Source: Cichorium intybus
Lineage: Eukaryota > Streptophyta > Magnoliopsida > Asterales > Asteraceae
Length of the DNA stretch: 64,000 nucleotides
NCBI GenBank assembly: GCA_023525715.1
Contig: CM042017.1
Span: 78,112,169 to 78,176,168, forward strand
Reading direction: 5' to 3'
Part shown: one piece after another, positions 43,674 to 56,057 of the stretch
Position numbering within the stretch: the first letter of the stretch is position 1
How the letters are laid out: every line of letters begins with the position of its first letter
Position numbers and translations under genes: made by a program
The notes under the pieces: model-generated
What the model was told of the DNA's origin: nothing
The model's input: the letters and a program-made list of their open reading frames with translations, nothing else
Database searches by the model: none

Positions 43674-44876
43674 GGATGATTGATTGAAAATGACAAAATG
43701 TGACCAAATTTGTAAAAAGTTAGCACTTAATGAGAAATATATTTTCTTAGACTTTATCTATTAAGTCATTCTTTTTTGCATTAAGTCAAAAACTAACACC
43801 AATAACTCTTGGTACTTTTAAATATTAAGCTTGGATTATTCGACTTTTCTGATCATCTGTTTGTAAAAAAAACTGTCTTTTTTTCAATGTGGATGAAACT
43901 TTTTCGATCCTCTTTTAAATAATTGCATCATTGGAACATGTACTTATTATTTAGAAAAATATCCGTGTTGAATAAAATAGCATCAACATTATAACTATAA
44001 TATGTTCACATAGATTAAAAAATATGTTTTCTATATTCCACTTATGTATCTTCATAATCTCCTTATAGGCACCTGGTTATTATGACCACAGCTATGTTGT
44101 ATGACTATAATTATTTGAATGGGACCTTTCAGACTTATTCCAGGTCATCAAGATTTTGCAGGTACATAATTTAATTTAATTTCAAAACCGTAAGATATTT
44201 TGGTAAATTGTTGCATATTTTTGTCCCTGGTTGTATATATTTCATCTAAAGAACCACTTTGTTGCAAAAATTTGGAAAAAGGTGAAAATCAAACATGTCT
44301 TGAAGATACGAATTTGATCTTGATACCAATATGGATTTGTGTGAGTTTAAATTATCTCGTCTTTTTAAAAGAATGACAAAAATAAAAGCTATATCGAATA
44401 CAGTTTTCAACTGCTTACAATTATAAACTTACAATTTGGCATTTCAGGGGGTTCATTAGATACAACAAGAACAAGCTACCAAGAACGATGAGATTGGAAT
44501 GGACATGGTAGTTTTTAATGGAAGCCAAGCACAAATGGAATCGAGAATTGTGTCCTTTGATCCATCTGTTGTGTAGAATTAAGTCAATTAACACTTCGAG
44601 GAAGATAAAAAGGAATAAATGCTAAACATTCTTCGAAGAATTATGTTTGTCTTTCGATTGTAATTTCACTATTTTATTGATTTAGGCATTCAACTGCTTT
44701 CGTTGGGATTAAACTATTATGATTTTTTACCGTTGTATTAAATCATTTTCATGTTACTAGGTCAAAATACAAAAAAAAAAAAAAAAAATACATACAGCTC
44801 GTTATAGAGTGTTTTTTCGACGATAGCCGATGTTTGGTAGGTAAAATCTAAAAGAACGCTCGCACTTTTATCATTT

Positions 44877-45254
44877 TTGGGTGTGTTTGACAATATTAGC
44901 TGGAAGCTGGTAGCGGGAAGCGGGTAGCTGGAAGCTGTAGCTTTTAGTTTGTGTATGATTGTTCGGCAAAAGTAGCTGATAGCTTTTAAAATATGTAAAA
45001 TTTATATAAAATGGCATCTGTGTAAATATTTGTTATAGTTTTAAGGGTATAATAGTAATTAATGCTATAATTGGTAGAGCTTTTTGTTAAACGCTACTTC
45101 AACTAGCTTTTAAAATAGTAGCGTTTTGTTTAAAGTAAAAACTTCAAGCTCGTGTCGCCGAAGGAAGCTTTTGGTTTTTATTAGAACTATAACCTAAAAG
45201 CTAGAAGCTACAAGCTCTCAAACGTTCCCAAAAGCTCTGTGCCAAACATGCTCG
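44877..45254. mobile_element. hAT-like MITE, copy 2
   Basis: Same element and position as 31541-31918, with only scattered substitutions. Confidence 0.65.
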
Positions 45255-45861
45255 TTATCCATTTGGTCGGTTTATTTAAACCATTATATTTTGGATCATG
45301 TAGAAACCAAATTTTCCTTGCTACAAAAAGACAATGTATTTTTTTTTTTGTTATTTTATCGATTTATCTACCCAACTATTTTTTATATTTTACAATAATC
45401 ATAGAAAATATAACTTCAGTTGTTAATCTATAGAAATTGAAGGTATGTATTGCTTCATTGTATTTTAACTTTTTCAAAACTGCATATCCGTGAAAAATGG
45501 TTTTCCTAAACGGTCAAAAAGATACATAATGATCTAATGACCGTAAAATAAAGTCAAAATTGACTAAATCAATATAAGACATAAAAGAATAGTATGGTTT
45601 TCTATATTTTACTCTTTCGTTATACATATTATAAGGTTAAATTCGAATTAAAGTAGTTTTTATCTATAATATATATGATAAGAGTATTTCAAGTTATTCA
45701 AGCTCCATATTTCCATGGATACTTTTTGAGGTATTTAAGGCTTGCAATCAACTTCAAATCTTTCTCGATCAAACCAAACCGGTCCACAACGGTTTTTGAC
45801 CGAACTTTGACGCCCTGCACATCTTTTTACGCTTTTCTACTTTAAAACATGTACAACTTTC

Positions 45862-46039
45862 ATTACACGAGGAGAAATTGTATTTATTTCTACCTTTTGT
45901 TCCTACCCATGTGAAATTGTGACAAGTGTCACATTTAATAAATCTAATAATATTTTAAGCCACATGTCATAATTTAACATGTGTAGTAACATGAGTAGGA
46001 ATAAAAGGTAGAAAGAAATACAATTTTTTCACACGAGAC
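45862..46039. mobile_element. Palindromic MITE, copy 2
   Basis: Counterpart of 32531-32706 with the same mirrored CCTTTTGTTCCTAC/GTAGGAATAAAAGG arms. Confidence 0.75.
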
Positions 46040-46392
46040 ATAAAAAACCAACACAAATATTATAAAAAAAACACTATTCCTACTTGGATTATATTTTATT
46101 AATCATTTCATCTTACAAAAGTACAAAAAGTCAGCCATATCTGCTACATTAAATACCCCAAAAATTAACACCAATAACAACATAACCCATGATCAAAAGA
46201 CGTTACAAATTAACATAAATCAGATTTCTGAAAACCCTTCTTCCTCACAATCCACTCAAACTTGCTCTTAAACTCGAAAACAGACCCAAGTTTGAAAGGA
46301 GTGAGGGTTAAAAATGGTTGACAACGGTTTAGACCAAATGGGGTTTTGATCAAACCAAAGAATCAGAAGTAAAAATACTGCGTTTGAAAAAA

Positions 46393-46686
46393 TTACACCG
46401 TTGTGTAACTCAGGAATAAGTCGATCATTTTTTCCAAAGTCTCGGGTAAAAACTTTCTTGCAAATAAGTAACATGGCCGGTTCACGTCATTCCACATGCA
46501 GGGCGTAATCGTCATATTCCTCTGCAAGATTCTTCTTGTAAATAAGAAAAAAAAACCCAAAAAAGAAGGAATAAACAAGATTAAGGAATTTAGAAGGAAA
46601 AAAAAAACGTACCTTTTCATCACTTGTAACATGTACACTTTCTGAAATTGACTGTAGGATTCACACAAGAAATCATAATCTATCAC
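46393..46686 (-). pseudogene. GT14-like C-terminal fragment, copy 2
   Basis: Same two-exon fragment as 33059-33358. It lacks two residues (HQ of FHQFQK) and has a longer poly-A stretch in the intron. The reading frame across the splice and the CYLFARKFLPETLEK end are kept. Confidence 0.4.
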
Positions 46687-46869
46687 GCATTTGGTTGGAA
46701 GTATATGGAATGGTATTCAATAACAAAAAATAAATAGTTTTTAATTTTTTATTTACATTTAAATTCTCTTGTTTATAGTAAATATATATAAAATGTAGAC
46801 TGAAGGGAGTAATACCGATATATTTTTAATGAGTTGATAAGAGATGTCTTTTTGTGTATACGATTTTGG

Positions 46870-46993
46870 ATGCCATTTTCATTCTGACTAATCAACATGT
46901 GTAACTGACCAGTTTGCTACCCCATTTAGATCATACATCTAAACATTTAAATTATAAAAAATCCATTAATTTCAAATATGAAAACAATTCTAG
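46870..46993. other. Indel segment absent from copy 1
   Basis: About 122 bp here have no counterpart at 33541 in copy 1, where GATTTTGG joins directly to AAATTAG. No terminal repeats were seen, so a deletion in copy 1 is the simplest reading. Confidence 0.75.
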
Positions 46994-47054
46994 AAATTAG
47001 AAAAAAAAGTCAAAATGTCTCACGTTAAAAAATGTCGGCAAATAATATTCATCC

Positions 47055-48700
47055 GCTAGGACCAGGAGTCACTGAGCCCGCTAGGGAACACCCTTAAGGT
47101 CGATAAGACTAGGACCAGGAGTCGCTAAGCCTTCTTCGGGATGTTTCACCCGGCTGGTCCTAGCTAGCTAAGGCTAGGACCAGGAGTCACTGAGCCCGCT
47201 AGGGAATATTTTACCCTTAAGGTCGATAAGACTAGGACCAGGAGTCGCTAAGCCTTGGATTGGGGCCTAGGGCCGCGCCAATCTAATATCGGTTAAGGCC
47301 AAGAGCCTTCAAATCTTCTTATTTTAGTACTTGAGTCGATACAGTCAATGACTCGTGGAAGAGGTTATGTCTTTTGAGCTTCGTTAGGATTGTGCTTATA
47401 CTAGCCAGCACTTTGCGAGTCTGCTTGTGGAATAGTTGCGACTTGGTTGTTTTTATAAGGCCATGTAACACAGTTGTTGTAGAGATAGCAAGCAGAGGTG
47501 TTGCTGTCAAGAGTTGTACTGTCTGGGCGGCTATCTGGCTAAGCGGTTGAGCAGCATGGTTGTTGGCTAGAGCTGAGCAGCGGATGCTTGCTCGAGCTGG
47601 ATCCCGATTAGAGTTGGACCATGGCTGCTGGCTAGGATTAAGGGTGTGACTGTCTGGAGTTGGACAACGTGGCTGTCTGGAGCTGGACAGGACTTGGGTG
47701 GAACTGGGTAGCAAATACAAGCTAGAGTTGGGCAACATGGCTTTTGCATAGGGCTGAGCGGTGGCTGTCCGGCTAAGCGGTTGGGCAGCATGGATGCTGG
47801 CTTGGCAGTATGACTTTCTGGTGCTGGAGAGCGTAATTTTCTGGAGCTGGAAAGTGTGGCTGTCTAGCTGGAGAATGACTACTGACCGGAGATGGTCAGC
47901 GGCTGCTGGTCGGAGTTAGGCAGAGGCTCCTGGCTGGAATTGGGCAGTGACTTTTGGCCAGAGTGGAGTAGCAGTTGCTGCTTGAGTTCAGAGTACTAAT
48001 GTCATTGCTCAAAAATGCGTTATCATTATCAGCTCGTCATGGTTTAGATCCACACTTAAGGTAGATATAATACTTCTGCGTAGTGTTGAGTCAGCCCTTC
48101 TACTCCCCCATTTTTTTTTTTTGAAAGAGGTAATGATGATTTAATGATGATAGTGAGTGTATGGGGTTAAGTCTTATACGGTTATGTATGGGTTGTTTTT
48201 CTGTATTTTGATTCGCCCCAGAAGATGTGGGAGCTTGTATATGGAAGTTTGTACATGGATTGTTACATTTCATATTTGCTGGCGTTCTTTTTGGTGGCAA
48301 GTGCTCGATGGCATGGTTGTTAGTTGGAGTTGGAGTCGGACATTGAGGCTACTGGCTGAAGCTGGTCGCAGGCTGCCACCTGGAATTAGCAACGGTGCTG
48401 CTGGTTAGAGCTAGGCAGCGCCTACCGGCTGGAGCCGGACCACGGGGTTGCCATCTGGAACTGGCAGCGAAGTTGCTGGCTAATGCTGGAGCCAGGCAGT
48501 GAGCTGGCTCGAGCTGGGCCGTGACTGGCTAGAGCTGGGCCATGAGACTACCATCTGGAACTGGCAGCAGTGCTGCTGGCTAGCGCTGGAGAGTGGCTAC
48601 TGGCTGGATTCGGGCAGCGCAGCTATGTATGTGTTGCTTTTTATGTGTTTGCACCTCGTTCATTTGCACATGTCAAAAGAAGCAATACATGAGTAAGTTT
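47055..48700. repeat. AGGACCAGGAGTC and CTGG-rich repeat blocks, copy 2
   Basis: Counterpart of 33599-35230, including a small insertion (CTAGCTAAGG) between the two AGGACCAG blocks. The open frames on both strands are compositional. Confidence 0.6.
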
Positions 48701-49293
48701 TCGAGACTTATTGAATATACAAAAAATGAGAATGAATTATAAATGTTGAAATAAATGTGCATGTAGTTGTCATCCTTGTAAGTTGTCACGGGTTCGCTGA
48801 ACCAAGATTGTGTCTCGTGATTAAATTGCTAAAACATACACATGATTTTCACAAGTCAGACTATGTGGTACTCTTCCCTCTTTTTTTAGAAGATTTTCGA
48901 TATACGAAAATTACGCATGCCATTTGATTGAAATTGATTTTGGCATACAATATTACACAAAATAGTTGCATCTTTTGTGTATATAGAAGCGGTGTAATGC
49001 ATGAATGGAGTGCCATGTGACTGTTTTGGAAAATATGGGATTATTTTTAGTTTACCGTGTGTAGCAAAACATGGGAATTCTTTCTTTTCGTTTTTTCTTT
49101 TTGTATGTACATATAAGAATATGATAAAGTGCGTGTACCTCTTGCTCCATGTGGTGTACTATGTGCTATTACTAGATACCAATTGAAGCTTAGTGAGTTC
49201 AAATCCGAATGCTTGAGCTCTTCTTATTTCCAAAAGTGAATCCAGTTTTGCTATTCCCATTTCTAATTTAACTAGTAGGAATAGGATCGAACA
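48701..49293. other. No gene seen
   Basis: AT-rich counterpart of 35231-35835. Confidence 0.4.
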
Positions 49294-49503
49294 TGTAATT
49301 CTGCATTTCTTCAAGCTCTCAAGTGTCGTGCATTTATTGAGGCATTTAATTATGAAGCTTTATTTGAAAGAATGGATGATTTAATGGGTAATAAAGTGAC
49401 CATAGTTAGTGGTATTGATAGCAAACGGTTCCTGGGCAAACAGAGCATGTTCTTGTTTAGGCACGGAAATTCAAATGTGATGTATGCACCGGTCGCGGTA
49501 TGT
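49294..49503 (+). pseudogene. Coding-like exon, unidentified, copy 2
   Basis: Counterpart of 35836-36046; reads ALFERMDDLMGNKVTIVSGI with Ile to Asn and Gln to Leu changes but no stop. Confidence 0.35.
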
Positions 49504-49942
49504 AAATGATTTTGGCCTTATAGTTGAAGCCTTAATAGTTCCCTAGTCTTCCCAGAGCTTCTAAACCATAAACCAGAAGATTAATATAGAAATGGCACAA
49601 TTGATCCTTCACGGCCTGAGGATAAGGTATCTGCTTTATAAACACGTTGTCCCCCGGGGCAATTTGAACAAAGATTTTCATCGTTCATAATTTTCTCCTT
49701 ATTTTGTGAAGAATACATATGAAAGGCGTCATTTGCCGCTTCCTAGTTTGATGGTCCTGCTGCTCATCCATGTTCATAGAAAGTGTGTGAAGATAGAATT
49801 GTGCTTGCTTGTACCTGTTTACAACATTATTGTACACCCCGACTGCTGTTTCACGCATTAGATACGTAGACATTCTGACATAAGCCGGTAAAGGAAATGT
49901 TTATCAGGAAAGGTAACCAGTGGCTATTTAGTAAAAACTTGT

Positions 49943-50149
49943 TTGATAGTCGATTCAGTTGTCTGGCCTTTACCATCTGAAAAAGGTGTTGTTTCTCGTA
50001 GTTTCTTGCTTAGACTTTGGGTGATGATCATTTTGGTGGATGACAGTATGAAGGTGGATGAGGTCAACAAGATTGGTCAACAACTCGAGGAGGTTTCAGT
50101 TCGTGCATCTTTTGATTCGGGGTTTATCAACGTTAAATTATTATTGTGA
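49943..50149 (+). pseudogene. NPH3-domain fragment, copy 2
   Basis: Counterpart of 36486-36692 with LPSEKGVVSRSFLLRL, closer to the family LPxEKG consensus than copy 1 (LPSDKG). Confidence 0.6.
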
Positions 50150-50281
50150 CGAGTAGGGACGGGTGGAACGATTATATAAAATGGAAATGCGTTGGAAGTG
50201 GTGTGAACCGACTTTGTTTTCGTTCAAGCATTTCGACGAACACCTTTAGTGCGCAAATAGAAGGAACATGCACGTACAAGT

Positions 50282-50596
50282 CTATCCCTCTATTGAACAT
50301 CCAATATGGCATATAAGAAGAGAAAGATGTGGGTAGATGAAAACACATATTGGTGGAATCGGATAGGAGAACTGTATAGAAATAAAGTTGGTGTTTACCG
50401 ATGAAATGGGCATCAATCCGTTGTTCCCCATTATATAATTCTCGTGAATTATTTTCTCTACCATGTTACTAAAACAAGTGGTAATTGCAATTGGGTTTTT
50501 AAATTCCAAAATTGCCCCTGATGGGTTTTTGCTGGAGAGAACGACAACTAGATCACGTTCCTTAGAAGCACACTCAATAGCTCTTAGACATTTCAT
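50282..50596 (-). pseudogene. Coding-like minus-strand exon, unidentified, copy 2
   Basis: Counterpart of 36825-37154 with a 12-base deletion at its start and Ala to Glu (ASKERD). It stays open to the same donor. Confidence 0.3.
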
Positions 50597-51579
50597 CGAG
50601 CACTGGAGTGCGTAGCTGATCTTCCCCCCTTTTTGATTGAGCGAAACATATTAAATCAACCCATCGACACTGGTGGTTAAATAATCTGGATATAATATGA
50701 TGACCGAAAGTAAATATGCCAAATTGTTTAACAGAAGTACCAACATAACAGGGAGGAAGTCTTGGTGAGGTTATCGCTTATGTATGTTGTATCCTAGTAA
50801 ATCGGAAGGTAGGAGGAAGAAGGTTCTTCGTCGGTAGCACAAGAGTTCCCGATGTGGCTGTCTGGAAACTTAAATTTCGCTAGGAGCGTGGATGTTTGGT
50901 TTTGGGAGTATCATTAAAGGATGGTATCGCTAAGGGATATGCCATTTCAATTTTGCTTGAACGGGTGTGTTTTCAAACTTCGAATCCGTCATCTCGAAGT
51001 ACTAAAAATGGGTTACTACTCTTTTTTTTATCAGCTTAAACATAAACATGTATACAGGGTGGAACGTGGGCATAAGGGGAAGGAAAGAAAGCGCTCTTGA
51101 ATCTTGATTCGATGGAGATTAGACAGTGAGGGTTTTAGAAATAAAAAATCAACTTCAATATTCGATTCAAGTATTTTGACGCGGGTTTTCATGATAATGG
51201 TACCTGAACAAATCCTGTTGTGTTCGTCTTCAATCGGAGTTGGCGTTTTTTATTGTGAATGCTTGTTCGGTTGTGCATCAAAGGTTGGGGGAAGAGAAGC
51301 CGTCGTCAGTTCCTTGGGTTTGACAAGAAAAAATCGAATAATGAAGGTTGGAGAGATCTAGTCTTAGAATTCGACATGGGTATTGTAGATCTCCCGACAA
51401 AAATGTTCACCATCGGAGTCTATGAAGTTAGGCTGCGTCTCAGTTGCATTAACGGCTGTTAAATAAAATGTGAAGAAGAGGATCACTAATCCACCATAGA
51501 TCTGAGACTCTGTGGTGGGGAACATGTAGGTTTCTTTCTCTTCGAACAGATTTCCAAGGAACCAGACTTTCAAAATATT

Positions 51580-52250
51580 TTAGTTCTCTAACGAAGAGAT
51601 CTGTAGTATCGTTGAGAAGATGAAGTTTGAACGTCGAGCAACGGTGGCTATTCGTTCGAAGTTCGGGATGGCGCCAATGATGCGAACTCGGCTCCGAGGG
51701 TCGGGTCTTGGTGTTGGATGTCGATCGTAGATATGGTTTGTTGCCGTCAGCGTATTCCCGACTCGGTTCCTAGCTGTCATCATAGAACAAAACCGTTAGA
51801 ACCGTCCCAGGGCGTGAGCCCCAGGAGACGGCTCCGACGATCAAGTCAGTGTGGTGAAAGGTAAGAGATTATCTCCCTTTGGCCAGAGAGAATCATCGTT
51901 GTGTATAGAGGGAGAGAAGTGGAGGCTGATCCCTTAGGAAATAAGGGTTCCCTCATGTTCTATTTATAGGGAACAATTACGTAAGGCCTTGGGCCAGCCC
52001 AAGCCCAACTCAGGCCCAGCTAGCCGGCAGCGCGGCCGGACCGGCTAGCAAGCCGAGCAGCCCAGCGAGCTGGAAGGCAGTCCAGGCCGGCAAGCAGCCA
52101 GCTGGCTGGAAGGCAGTCCAACCTGGAAAGTCCAGGCCGGCAAGCAGCCAGCGGGCTGGAAGGCAATCCAACCTGGAAAGTCTAGGCTGGAAAGCAGTAG
52201 GTCGACCGGTGGACCTATGTCATCAAGTCCCCCCAGTCCGATGGGATTGG
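51580..52250 (-). mobile_element. LTR promoter and leader, copy 2
   Basis: Counterpart of 38138-38800, with the same minus-strand CTATAAATAG box at about 51968-51959. Confidence 0.4.
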
Positions 52251-52291
52251 TTTGCGACCAATCGCATTGGACTGGATACAGTTATATTGAT

Positions 52292-52352
52292 CATACATAC
52301 ATGCATGCATGCATGCATGCATGCATGCATACATACATACATACATATATAC
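52292..52352. repeat. (CATG)n(CATA)n microsatellite, copy 2
   Basis: Alternating CATG then CATA tetranucleotides at the position of the CATA/CA tract of copy 1. Confidence 0.9.
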
Positions 52353-52980
52353 ATACATTAGGCAATTTCTTTTAAGCATTTCATCGAGCATGGTACATGC
52401 ATATTCAAATCCTATATTTTTCTGATTCTTTCTTATATGAACTCAATCCGCATATGGTGTTACACATGGTTTGCTTCGTTGCTACTACATATACACGAAA
52501 TTGTAACTAAAATCGAAACACGCGGGTTTGATATACAAACAAACTGACACAAGCATTTACAAACACACTCACATATATGTTGAACTGAAAGCCAATCCGA
52601 CGAATTGAACAAATGGGCCGAACCCTGCAATCAGAAGTTCATGTGAAGGAAATCGATACATGCACCATTGAACCAATAATCGGAAGTTCATGTGAACAAA
52701 ATCGGATTGAAGAGAAACCTAAAACTGGAGATGAACCTGGAAAGGAGCTGCCAAATTCGATTTCGATTTTGATGTTAAACTTGCAAACGTATATCGGAAC
52801 TTGCTTTCGATTGGAGCTGCTGAATGGATTTCGATTTTGATCGTTCGTGATGAGAGAAACGGGATTCGATTGGAAACATGATCGATTGGAGCTGTTGATA
52901 AGGATTCAAGCTGATTGGTCGTGGGAGCAGGAAACGTGATGGATTAAGTTATACTAGACGTCGTTCTTCACACCTTGTTA

Positions 52981-53030
52981 TCCCACATCGCCTGGTAAAA
53001 GAAAAAAGAAGGAATCCTCTAGTTATAAAT
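52981..53030 (+). promoter_or_regulatory. snRNA-type promoter pair, copy 3
   Basis: TCCCACATCG (52981-52990) and TATAAAT (53024), with 33 bp between. Confidence 0.35.
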
Positions 53031-53681
53031 ATCAGCCATGGCCTTAAAGGTTTTTGCTCATTAACCCATATACAACTGGGTAACTATTCAGGTTCAATTT
53101 TTAGCTGAATTTGGACTTATTTTTGTTCGGATTTGGGCTTATTTTTTACCGAATTTGTCCGATTTGGGTCGAGTTGGCTCGCCAATGGCAAGGGCAGAGT
53201 CCAAGGCCGAGTTGACGCCTCTTGGCACCATAAGATATACGTTTGAAGTGCGTCTGCTCATAAGGTATTGCTTCTATTTCTCCTCTTATTTAGTTTGTGT
53301 ATATATTGGTTTGTAAAAAAAACAGAGGTCATATGTCAGTATAAAACCTAGCGATTGTGGATTTCATCTTTTATCTCTAACTGACAGGGATTTCTTGTGT
53401 ACCAGTAAATATGTAATGCTTTGAGGCATCCAAAACACAAAGAAATTTCCACCAACTATTCTTCCATTGTTTCTGTTTTGTCAGATATATATATCTTAAT
53501 CGGTTTTATATTTAAAGATATGAGCAAACAAAAATTGCAAAACCTATATTCACGACAATAATCTTATATAAAAACATTTATCTGGTTATACTTGCAGATT
53601 AACACACACATAGTATTTAACAAACAAAGAAAAAAGAAAGATTCATTAAGTGGGTTTAAACCAAGACTGCGGAAACTTTAA

Positions 53682-53696
53682 CGCTGTGCTCCCGAG
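53682..53696. repeat. Harbinger left terminal inverted repeat
   Basis: CGCTGTGCTCCCGAG, matched exactly in reverse by 57895-57909. The inner part, GCTCCCGAG, recurs at about 53750 as a possible subterminal binding site. Confidence 0.92.
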
Positions 53697-54057
53697 TGGG
53701 GTTTTAGGAGAGAACGGAAAGGAATTGAGAGGAAAGAAAAGAAGATCTTGCTCCCGAGAAGTTTTTTTGGAAAGAAAGGAAAAGAATGGAAGGGATGTGG
53801 AGGGATAAGGATCCCTTATACGGATCCTTCCAAATCGGAGAGAATTGGAGAGAAAGGATATCGTCCATATCAGCAAAGCCTTCAACATTACCAAAATACC
53901 CTTGACCTAATATAAAAATCAAGCAGCCCTTCTGTTCTCGCCTCCTACAGATCGGTATCTTCACATCGACGTAAACACAACCAAACCAAGGTATGTTTTC
54001 TTTGCTTTTCTACAGATCTTTTCTTCAATTTTTTCTCCTGGTCGATCGTAAACATGC

Positions 54058-54375
54058 TTCACGTTAAAAACTGCATGTATGTTGCTTCACGTTAAAAACT
54101 GCCTGCTGCTGTGAATGAACTTTGACTTCCTTCAACCTTTTATAATGTTGTTGTGAATTTGACTTTGTTTACTCCTTCACGTTAATAATTTGTATGGTAC
54201 CTACAGAGAATTTTGGGTTAGGTGGGAAGAAAAAAGATGCACAGTGGGAATTTTGGGTTAGGTGGGAAGAAAAAACAATGCACCTCCTTGTCTCTCAATA
54301 ATCATATTTTATGTCTTTTTTCCTCATAAAAGCCTACGTGGGAATTTTGGGTTAGTGGGAAGAAAAAACAATCAC
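54058..54375. repeat. Subterminal repeats of the Harbinger element
   Basis: GGGAATTTTGGGTTAG(G)TGGGAAGAAAAAA occurs three times (about 54208, 54247, 54341), and CTTCACGTTAA(A/T)AA three times (about 54057, 54084, 54176). Repeats of this kind near one end are often sites for the Myb-like partner or the transposase; that role is inferred. Confidence 0.6.
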
Positions 54376-54563
54376 TACAAAACATGCACAATGATAGGCC
54401 TTTTGACTTTAGTTGTAACATGCACATAGGACGATTGAGCTACTGTTCCTTCATAATTTCTTAAACACGGTTACAATAATTTCTTAAACACGGTTGCATT
54501 AATTTCTGTATACTTTATCTAAATTTTATTAGCTAATCAAACAATTTTTTTTTGCGACATAGA

Positions 54564-55864
54564 ATGGATAATCCGTTACGCGACCCCATTTGTATTATAA
54601 GGGCTAGACAATTGCAAGCGGTTAATCTGATTTGCTTGTTGGTGGCATTCCTTACTCGACGTAGACTGTCCAACATAAAGCATGCTAATTTACCTACTAG
54701 AGATGTACTTTTACAACGACGATCTGTACGAGAAGAGATGTTACACGACCTTGCAAATAGTGGCAAATGTCGTGAACTAATTCGTATGAGTCAGAAAGCT
54801 TTTACTACATTATGCGGAATCTTAGTGCGTGACGGTGGTCTTCGACGTACTCAACGCATGTCCGTTGAAGAGCATGTCGCTAGATTTTTGCATATTGTAG
54901 GTAACGATTTACGAAATCGATTTGCCTCATGGATCTATCGTCGTTCTAGCTCAACAACAACTAGGTCCCTCCATAGAGTATTACGAGCAATTATATCTTT
55001 GGAAAGTCATTATATGCAACAACCTAACGGTGATATGGTCCCAAAAGAAATTCAAGAAAAGAAAAGATTTTATCCATATTTCAAGGATTGCATAGGTGCA
55101 ATTGATGGAACACATGTTCGTGTTAAAGTGCCTAGTAAAGACGCCGCTAGATATCGCGGTCGTAAGGGATACCCGACAATAAATGTACTAGCTTCTTGTA
55201 CATTTGACTTAAAGTTTACGTATGTATTAACTGGTTGGGAGGGTACTGCATCAGATTCAAGAATAATAAAGAATGCACTTACTAGGGATGATAAACTACT
55301 AATTCCAAGAGGTAATTACTTAAACCAAATTAATTTGACTGTCTAATATTTTATGATAATACTAACTAGACCTTATTTGTAGGTAGATATTGTTTGGTAG
55401 ATGCGGGTTTACCACATACGAGTACACTAATGACACCGTATAGGGGTGTTAGGTATCATTTGATAGAGTACTCAACCCGTGCACCTGAGAATTCAAAAGA
55501 GTTGTTTAACCTTCGTCATGCATCCTTACGTAACGCTATAGAACGAGCCTTTGGTGTCCTAAAAAAGAGGTTTCCTATCATTAGAAGTACAACGGAACCG
55601 TTTTATTCTTGTGAAACCCAATCTTCAATCTTTTTGGCATGCTGTATTCTACATAACTTTTTACTAGAGGAAGATCGTGACAAAGCTCTTGAAGAAGAGG
55701 TCATGCATGAGTTGTTAAATGCACCACAAGAGAAAGATCGACATAGTTCTAGAGACATACGTGAGGGTAGTACTAGGGTAGAGCAACTAAGGAACTCAAT
55801 TGCAAATGCAATGTGGGCTAATTATTTGTTACATCCAAATAATGAAATAGATATGTCAAAATAG
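54564..55864 (+). CDS. PIF/Harbinger DDE transposase, 409 aa
   Basis: Exons 54564-55311 and 55383-55864 are joined by a 71-bp GT-AG intron. Splicing gives LLIPRGRYCLVDAGLPHTST, the expected family sequence. The catalytic triad of a DDE_Tnp_4 domain is in place: D181 in CIGAIDGTHVRV, D231 in GTASDSRII, and E303 in LRNAIERAFGVLKKRF. The N-terminal half has the helical HTH-like region (FTTLCGILVRDGGLR). It cuts and joins the element ends in the nucleus, with the Myb-like protein as partner. ATG 54564 (MDNPLRDP) is the first in frame. Length is normal for the family and no stops are seen. Confidence 0.93.
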
Positions 55865-56057
55865 TATTTGTTTAATTTGAGTTGACATTGTATTGTAGAA
55901 CATTGTTTGAAATTACTTATATTATTTAGTATTTGCATTTTTATAACTATACCATTAACCACTTCATTGTATTATTTCAAGTTGACGTTGTGTTAACCGT
56001 TTCCAAGTAGTATTTTATTAATGTACTTTTATATACGTTTCTATCTAGAAGGTAATC

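Larger units (their letters stand above)
39101..52564. repeat. Tandem segmental duplication, copy 2 (hybrid)
   Basis: A 13464-bp copy. From 39101 to about 42005 its diagnostic bases agree with copy 3 and disagree with copy 1. From about 42139 onward they agree with copy 1 and disagree with copy 3. This is the middle, recombinant member of the array. Confidence 0.93.
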
